Assembly (NCBI GenBank): GCA_020853025.1
Contig: JADYZP010000042.1
Coordinates: forward strand, 176,917-240,916
Direction of reading: 5' to 3'
DNA: 64,000 nucleotides
Source: Burkholderiales bacterium
GTDB lineage: Bacteria; Pseudomonadota; Gammaproteobacteria; Burkholderiales; Casimicrobiaceae
The translations under genes and the position numbers were made by a program. This document shows, in pieces, positions 59,170 to 64,000 of the stretch. Every line of letters begins with the position of its first letter. Position 1 is the stretch's first letter. Below the pieces are notes generated by a model that ran no database searches, had not been told where the DNA came from, and saw nothing but the letters and a program-made list of their open reading frames with translations.

Positions 59170-61563
59170 TCATGAATTGACGAGCTCCCTTTGCGCTGGC
59201 TGCGTCCTGCGGACCTTCTTCGTGGATAGCGCGGCTAGGATCTTCTCGGCCGTGATCGGCACCTCGCGGAAGCGAATGCCCAGCGCGTTGTAGATGGCGT
59301 TGGAATACGCTGCGAGTGCCGGGTTGATCGACGCCTCGCCGATCCCCTTCGCGCCGAACGGTCCTGTCGGCTCGTAGGTGTGAGCAAAATCGATGTGTAG
59401 ATTCTCGAGCAACGGCGTTTCCAGTATCGAAAGCGTCTTGCCGTCGACCCAGAATCCCTTGCTCGCAAGCTCGCCCGTCTGCCGGTCCCATTGGTGAGCC
59501 TCGATGAGCGCGCACCCCGCCCCTTTCGACAAGCCGCCCGTAAGTTGACCCGCGGCGAGACCGGGATTGACTACGGTTCCGCAATCACTGCCAAGCGCCG
59601 CAGCGAGTGTCTTGACCACGCCGGTCTCTGTGTCGACCTCAACCTCGACGAAATACGTCACATAGGCGGGCGGCGCGGTCACCGGGTGCAAGCTCTCAAC
59701 CGCCGCGATCGTGCCCCAGCTGTTGACGTGCAAGTATTTGGCGAGCTCGCCCAGAGTCATCCGCTTCTCGGGGTAGCCCGGGCAATAGATAACCCCTTGG
59801 CCGAGCTCCTCGGACGGTTCGATGACCAGCGATTCGCTCATTATGTCGAGCAATTGGCTCGCGTAGTCGAGAATCTTCGCCTTCACCGATTTTGCCGCCT
59901 TGAGTGCCGCAGCGCCGCCGGCGAACACGCCGCGTGTCGCGTGTGTAGTTATATCGTAGACGGTAGTGTTGGTGTCCACATCCGAGATCCCGACCATGGA
60001 GAGCGGTACGCCGATCTCTTCGGCAACAAGCTTGGCAATCGCCTCACAGGTCCCCCCGCCGTGGTCCATCAGCGACTGGATGTAGTCGATCGATCCGTCC
60101 TCGTTAAGCTTCACGATGGCGCCAGAGTAGTCGATCATCTCGGCGCCGGTCTTCCTGGGTTGTCCCACGCCGCTGCAGTGGAAGCTACGGGCCATCCCGA
60201 TGCCCCGCCGAAAGCGTCCGGTCTGGGTGCCAGGTACCGGTCGCCCGTCCCAGCCGATCTTCTTCGCCCCAACCTCCAGCAGCTCCGGAACGCCGTCGCT
60301 GAGGATGATCGACTTCACTGTCGGCCCCTGTCCCCAGAACGTGTCGCCAAGCCCGCGGTACTGCGTCAGCTTGTATTCAACGGGGTCCCGGCCGAGCAGC
60401 TCGGCGATCTCATCCATGATGACCTCAGTCACGAACGTCGCCTGTGGCGCGCCGAACCCCTGCATCGCGCACGAGGGCGTCCGGTTCGTATACACGGCCG
60501 TGCCCTCGTACTTCATGTTCGGTAGCTTGTAGAGCGACACCCAGAACCCGGCGATCACGCCGAGGAAGTGATACCCTTGGGTGTTGTGCGCGCCAAGCTC
60601 GACGGTGGTCTTCATATGACCGGCGACCAAAGTGCCATCCGCCTTGAAGCCGAGCTTCAAGGTGATGCGGACCTGGTAGCGGCAGTGGTCGTACATGTCC
60701 TCTTCGCGGGTGGTTGCGATCTTCACCGGCCGCCCGGACTTGATGGCGAGGCCGACACAGATCGGGACCACCGAGTTCATCTGGATGCTCGATCCGAACG
60801 TGCCGCCTATCGCAATCTTCTTCACATTGATCTTATGGAGTGGAAGCCCGTAGATCTCGGCCAAAAGCTGGCGGGTATTGTGGATCGACTGCGTGGTCGC
60901 CCAAACTGTGATAGATCCGTCCACCGCGGGCTTGCAAACCACCGATTTCGTCTCCATTTGCGCGTGGTAAACGGGCGCGGCTTCGAACTCTCGCTCGATG
61001 ATAGAATCAGCCTCGGCGAACCCCTTCTCGATATCGCCGACCTCGATAAGGCGGGTGACCGCGACGTTGTGCTCGATGGGAGTTTCCTTGCCACGGTAAA
61101 GAATGGTCTCGTGGATCTTCGGCGCCCCGTCCTTCAAGGCATCCGCAGCACAAAGCATCGCCGGCAGGACTTCGTACTCGACCTTGATCGCCCTCAGCGC
61201 CTTTTCGGCCAACGCTCGGGTCGGGGCCGCGACCGCTGCCACAGCTTCCCCGACGTGACGCGCAGTGTCATCCAAGACGTATCGATCGCGGTAGAGATGC
61301 GGGGGCGCGCAATTAGTCCGCTCGTTGTACTTTACTCGAGGTACGTCCGCGAACGTTAGACAGACCGCGCCCAGCGCTTCCGCCGCGGACGTGTCGATCG
61401 ACGCGATCCGCGCGTGCGCGTGAGGGCTGCGAAGCACGCCTCCGTACCATGCCCGCGGCACCGACACGTCCGACGCGTACTGCTCGGTGCCCGTAACCTT
61501 TCCGATCCCGTCCTTGCGGTGCGTATTTCTGCCGATCGTATTCAGCTTGGTTCTTGTTTGCAT
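59170..61563 (-). CDS. Mo-hydroxylase molybdopterin-binding subunit, enzyme 1, with altered active-site loops
   Basis: A 797-residue catalytic subunit of the xanthine dehydrogenase family. The C-terminal catalytic glutamate is present in FGAKGIGEASINP. Other loops depart from the norm: IAIGGTFGSSIQMNS replaces the usual GGGFGGK, CAMQGFGAPQ replaces AFRGFG (Gln for the substrate-contacting Arg), and SLMDHGGGTCEAIAKLVAEEIG replaces a GQG loop (60012-60077). The length is normal and the gene is not broken, so it is probably a different substrate class. The ATG at 61563 lies 23 bases after the lyase gene. Confidence 0.9.
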   Translation of the reverse strand: MQTRTKLNTIGRNTHRKDGIGKVTGTEQYASDVSVPRAWYGGVLRSPHAHARIASIDTSAAEALGAVCLTFADVPRVKYNERTNCAPPHLYRDRYVLDDTARHVGEAVAAVAAPTRALAEKALRAIKVEYEVLPAMLCAADALKDGAPKIHETILYRGKETPIEHNVAVTRLIEVGDIEKGFAEADSIIEREFEAAPVYHAQMETKSVVCKPAVDGSITVWATTQSIHNTRQLLAEIYGLPLHKINVKKIAIGGTFGSSIQMNSVVPICVGLAIKSGRPVKIATTREEDMYDHCRYQVRITLKLGFKADGTLVAGHMKTTVELGAHNTQGYHFLGVIAGFWVSLYKLPNMKYEGTAVYTNRTPSCAMQGFGAPQATFVTEVIMDEIAELLGRDPVEYKLTQYRGLGDTFWGQGPTVKSIILSDGVPELLEVGAKKIGWDGRPVPGTQTGRFRRGIGMARSFHCSGVGQPRKTGAEMIDYSGAIVKLNEDGSIDYIQSLMDHGGGTCEAIAKLVAEEIGVPLSMVGISDVDTNTTVYDITTHATRGVFAGGAAALKAAKSVKAKILDYASQLLDIMSESLVIEPSEELGQGVIYCPGYPEKRMTLGELAKYLHVNSWGTIAAVESLHPVTAPPAYVTYFVEVEVDTETGVVKTLAAALGSDCGTVVNPGLAAGQLTGGLSKGAGCALIEAHQWDRQTGELASKGFWVDGKTLSILETPLLENLHIDFAHTYEPTGPFGAKGIGEASINPALAAYSNAIYNALGIRFREVPITAEKILAALSTKKVRRTQPAQRELVNS

Positions 61564-61586
61564 GTTGATTTGCCCCTGTATCTGGT

Positions 61587-62660
61587 TCAGACCGTATGTT
61601 CGGCATTCACCTCACGGCGTTCGATGCCGGTCCTGGGTCGAAGGGAAAGTTCGTTGCGTTCCGACAACCCGAGCTTTTGAGGATAGCCGAACAGCCCGGC
61701 GCTGCCGCCGGTATGTAGGAATACAACGTCGCTATCCTTCTTGAATCGGCCCTTGTGGACGAGATCGATCAATCCGGCCATCGCCTTACCTGAATAGACG
61801 GGATCCAGTAGAATTCCTTCGGTGCGGGCAAGAAGTCCTACGGCCTCGACCATACTGTCCGTGGGTAATCCGTAGCCTGTGCCGACATATTCGCAATTCG
61901 CCACAACTTCTTCGCGACCAACGATGTCGCCCAAATCTAAGTGCTCTGCAGTGCCCCTTGCAAGATTGTAGACGGCGCTTTCCTGCTTTTCGCGTGGAGC
62001 GCGTACACCGATGCCGAGCACGGGAATACCTGAGTGCAATCCGACCAGTCCGGTGACGAGTCCCGCCTGTGTACCCGCGCTGCCCGTCGCGTGCACCAGG
62101 TGGTCGATGACCAGCCCGCGATCGTCGGCCTGCGCGACCAGTTCCATCGCGGCGTTTACGTAGCCCAATGCACCTATCGGGTTGGAGCCCCCGCCCGGAA
62201 TGATGTAGGGACGCTTGCCATCATCGCGCAACTGAGTCGCGAGTTCTTCCATGGCAGCCGCCATATCGGTATCGTTCGGGTAGCGGGTAACAGTCGCGCC
62301 GTGCAGTCGGTCCAGCAGCACGTTGCCATTCATCATATAAGCTGGATCGCTGAAGCCGGTGCGATCCTCAAGCAGAATATGGCACACTAGGCCAAGCTTG
62401 GCGGCAATGGCCGCAGTTTGCCGCGCGTGATTGGATTGCGTGGCACCTTGAGTGAGCACCGTATCCGCCTTCTGGGCAACGGCATCCGCCATCAGAAATT
62501 CCAGCTTGCGGGTCTTGTTGCCTCCCGAGGAAAGGCCGGTGCAGTCGTCGCGTTTGATCCACAAACGGGGACCGCCCAGTTGCTCGCTCAGGCGCTTCAT
62601 GGGTTCGAGTGGTGTCGGCAGATGGGCAAAGCGGATACGCGGGAATCGGGAAATACGCAT
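61587..62660 (-). CDS. cuyA: PLP-dependent lyase: L-cysteate sulfo-lyase / D-cysteine desulfhydrase family
   Basis: A 357-residue fold-type II PLP enzyme of the ACC deaminase/D-cysteine desulfhydrase family. The PLP lysine is in [17 protein letters not shown], followed by [15 protein letters not shown], and the cofactor loop is [12 protein letters not shown]. The wording [20 protein letters not shown] and [12 protein letters not shown] closely resembles CuyA of marine bacteria as I remember it, which releases sulfite and ammonia from L-cysteate to give pyruvate. D-cysteine desulfhydration is the alternative. It is the first gene of the operon, divergent from LysR. Confidence 0.85.
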   Translation of the reverse strand: MRISRFPRIRFAHLPTPLEPMKRLSEQLGGPRLWIKRDDCTGLSSGGNKTRKLEFLMADAVAQKADTVLTQGATQSNHARQTAAIAAKLGLVCHILLEDRTGFSDPAYMMNGNVLLDRLHGATVTRYPNDTDMAAAMEELATQLRDDGKRPYIIPGGGSNPIGALGYVNAAMELVAQADDRGLVIDHLVHATGSAGTQAGLVTGLVGLHSGIPVLGIGVRAPREKQESAVYNLARGTAEHLDLGDIVGREEVVANCEYVGTGYGLPTDSMVEAVGLLARTEGILLDPVYSGKAMAGLIDLVHKGRFKKDSDVVFLHTGGSAGLFGYPQKLGLSERNELSLRPRTGIERREVNAEHTV

Positions 62661-62724
62661 GGGGGCACTCCATTCTTATCGACTGACCTCGTGGTCTACC
62701 GCGACCTAGCCTGTGTGGCTTAAA

Positions 62725-62741
62725 ATAGTCGCATGCGCTAT
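62725..62741. promoter_or_regulatory. Candidate LysR operator between cuyA-like gene and LysR
   Basis: In the 158-base divergent gap the sequence TAGTCGCATGCGCTA (62726-62740) is a near-perfect inverted repeat around GCATGC, preceded by an AT run TTAAAATA. LysR regulators usually bind T-N11-A-type dyads between themselves and the divergent operon, so this is the best visible candidate. It is an inference from symmetry and position only. Confidence 0.35.
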
Positions 62742-62818
62742 ATGTTGTCCAATACCGTTTCCCGTGGCTATTCTTCGTTTTGCGCATAATGCAGGAAAAC
62801 GCAGTGAACGGGTGTGCA

Positions 62819-63733
62819 ATGGAAACCAAGTGGCTTGAGGACTTCGTGGCACTGCTGGAGTCCGGAAATTTTACCAAGGCGGCAGAGCAGCGCAATGTCA
62901 GCCAGCCCGCCTTTTCGCGACGAATTCGGGCATTGGAGGACTGGCTGGGCGTGCATCTGGTGGACCGCCGTCGAAAGCCGCTGCAGTTCACCCCGCTGGC
63001 GCTGGAGTATCAGGGACAAATGCGCTATTTACTCGGTAGCACCTACCGGTTACGTAGCCAGATGGCTGCCGACGATGCCGGCCTGAATCGCATCGTTCTT
63101 GCGGTGCAGCACTCGCTGGCGGCCACTTTCCTTCCCAAACTGATACGACGTCTGGATCTGGCTGGCCACTCCTACGCTTATCAAATGCGATCGTCCGACA
63201 AAGCCGAGAGCGTGATGCTGATGATGCAAGGCGCGGCGCAGTTCTTGGTATGTTACGAGTCTCCTCTCAACCCTGAGCGGCTACCCACAACGATGAGCCG
63301 GCTGGTCGTCGCACAAGACCGGTTGCGCTTGGTGTCGATAGTTCGCAACGAAGTTGCGCTACACGATCGGGTGCCTGGAAAGTTGCTGGCATTGCTCACG
63401 TATCCACTAGATAGCTTTTTCGGAAAGTTGTTGTGGAACGAGCGCTTGCCGCAACTGTTGCGCGTCACCAGCATCGAGACCATGTGCGAATCCTCGTTTG
63501 CGCTGGGTCTGCGTGAGCTCGTGATTAGCGGACTCGGTGCGGCGTGGCTGCCGGAGACCTTGATCCAGCGTGAGCTTGCGTCGAATACCTTGATCGCGCT
63601 CGATCATCTGTCGGCTCCCTGCGAAATGGATATCGTCGTTTATGCGCATCAACACGGCGCAAACGCTGATGCCCAGAAAATATGGGAATTCCTCGACACG
63701 ACCATGACAGCCGGCGAACCCGAAATATGGTAA
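62819..63733 (+). CDS. LysR-family transcriptional regulator
   Basis: A 304-residue LysR regulator: N-terminal helix-turn-helix (WLEDFVALLESGNFTKAAEQ, VSQPAFSRRIRALEDWLG) and a C-terminal effector domain. Start METKWL at 62819 matches family starts; in-frame ATGs at 62780 and 62789 would add 13 or 10 residues. Being divergent from the lyase/Mo-hydroxylase operon it is the likely activator of that operon, with the substrate or a pathway intermediate as co-inducer. Confidence 0.92.
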   Translation: METKWLEDFVALLESGNFTKAAEQRNVSQPAFSRRIRALEDWLGVHLVDRRRKPLQFTPLALEYQGQMRYLLGSTYRLRSQMAADDAGLNRIVLAVQHSLAATFLPKLIRRLDLAGHSYAYQMRSSDKAESVMLMMQGAAQFLVCYESPLNPERLPTTMSRLVVAQDRLRLVSIVRNEVALHDRVPGKLLALLTYPLDSFFGKLLWNERLPQLLRVTSIETMCESSFALGLRELVISGLGAAWLPETLIQRELASNTLIALDHLSAPCEMDIVVYAHQHGANADAQKIWEFLDTTMTAGEPEIW

Positions 63734-63745
63734 GCATCCGAGAAG

Positions 63746-64000
63746 TGGCCCCACCGATTCAGACAGGCTTTTGGGGCTTTATAAGTGGGTCTTCGTGAAA
63801 TCGTGTGGGTAGTTTGAGGTGGTGAATCGGTCGGTAACCCACATGGATATTAGCCTTACCTTTGAACGCAAGGCAGAGGTGGTCGGGTTTTTTTGGACAA
63901 AAAGGCGGGGCTGCTTAAGTGGATGAACTGCTCTATCGTAACGGCAGCGATGCCGATTCAGAGGAGCAGCAACCATGAAGCGTTCACGCAGGAACCACTC
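63746..64000 (+). mobile_element. Left end of an IS3-type insertion sequence (cut by the window)
   Basis: After the LysR stop the sequence contains no host gene and leads into a transposase start at 63975. The left boundary is a guess, placed at TGGCCCCACC (63746) because IS3 ends usually begin with TG; the 230-base leader is longer than usual for IS3 elements, so it may include debris of another element. The right end lies outside the window. Confidence 0.45.
63975..64000 (+). CDS. IS3-family transposase OrfA, 5' end only
   Basis: ATG at 63975 preceded by GAGGAGCAGCAACC, reading MKRSRRNH as far as the window goes. That opening is typical of IS3-family OrfA proteins (MKRSRRNHSP...). Only eight residues are visible, so the assignment rests on a short but characteristic start and the absence of host genes nearby. 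Confidence 0.55.

Noticed and set aside
63860..63910. Rho-independent terminator at the T-run near 63888
   Set aside because: The T-run is not preceded by a stable hairpin on the strand of the LysR gene.
63779..63976. A 65-codon open frame on the minus strand before the IS3 transposase
   Set aside because: It lies in the leader of the insertion sequence, opposite to its transposase, and shows no recognisable pattern.

Overview
The window is a GC-rich bacterial chromosome segment. It looks betaproteobacterial (Burkholderiales/Rhodocyclales-like), judging from the split metH pair, the Cupriavidus-type fused isobutyryl-CoA mutase, the TPP-riboswitch-controlled thiC, the birA/SPOR neighbourhood and the branched-chain-type ABC transporter operon with CoA ligases. 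This placement rests on remembered family and gene-order patterns, not on a search.

Positions 1 to about 44,400 read as dense core genome. In order they hold: an acyltransferase tail and a DUF1993 protein; two-gene cobalamin-dependent methionine synthase (metH); a rhodanese and a methyltransferase; two TPM-domain envelope proteins; a SPOR protein and birA (with no coaX between them); an inositol-monophosphatase-family phosphatase, an epimerase and a truncated dehydrogenase; an EamA exporter; tRNA-Gly(CCC); a TPP riboswitch and thiC; a NYN-LOTUS protein; the complete AmmeMemoRadiSam trio; yceH, a second rhodanese, uppP and gabD; a seven-gene operon (acyl-CoA ligase, LivG, LivH, LivM, substrate-binding protein, LivF, PaaK-like ligase) flanked by two Crp/Fnr regulators; a tripartite RND efflux pump; small proteins; and icmF.

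From about 44,400 to 64,000 the character changes to an accessory catabolic region. It has a hydantoin-racemase-like protein and a hydantoinase/dihydropyrimidinase separated by a dead CobW-type GTPase gene, IS21-like transposase debris, and an AT-rich taurine/sulfonate-type ABC transporter (ATPase, permease, substrate-binding protein) interrupted by GC-rich debris. A multiply frameshifted gene of unknown family follows, then a second AT-rich TauA-like binding protein. Next comes a long minus-strand operon with two complete molybdenum hydroxylases of the xanthine dehydrogenase family (each with molybdopterin, FAD and 2Fe-2S subunits) and a PLP-dependent CuyA/D-cysteine-desulfhydrase-like lyase. 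A LysR regulator is divergent from it, and the window ends in the start of an IS3-type transposase.

Working hypothesis (inference): the accessory region imports and degrades a heterocyclic, possibly sulfur-containing, compound. Uptake would use TauABC-like components, ring hydroxylation the two Mo-enzymes, cyclic-amide opening and epimerisation the hydantoinase and racemase, and a PLP lyase would remove ammonia with sulfide or sulfite. The pseudogenes and IS scars show the region was assembled by transfer and is partly decaying. A dispersed repeat of about 105 bp with a conserved GTCCGGC hairpin occurs at three gene ends in the core part.
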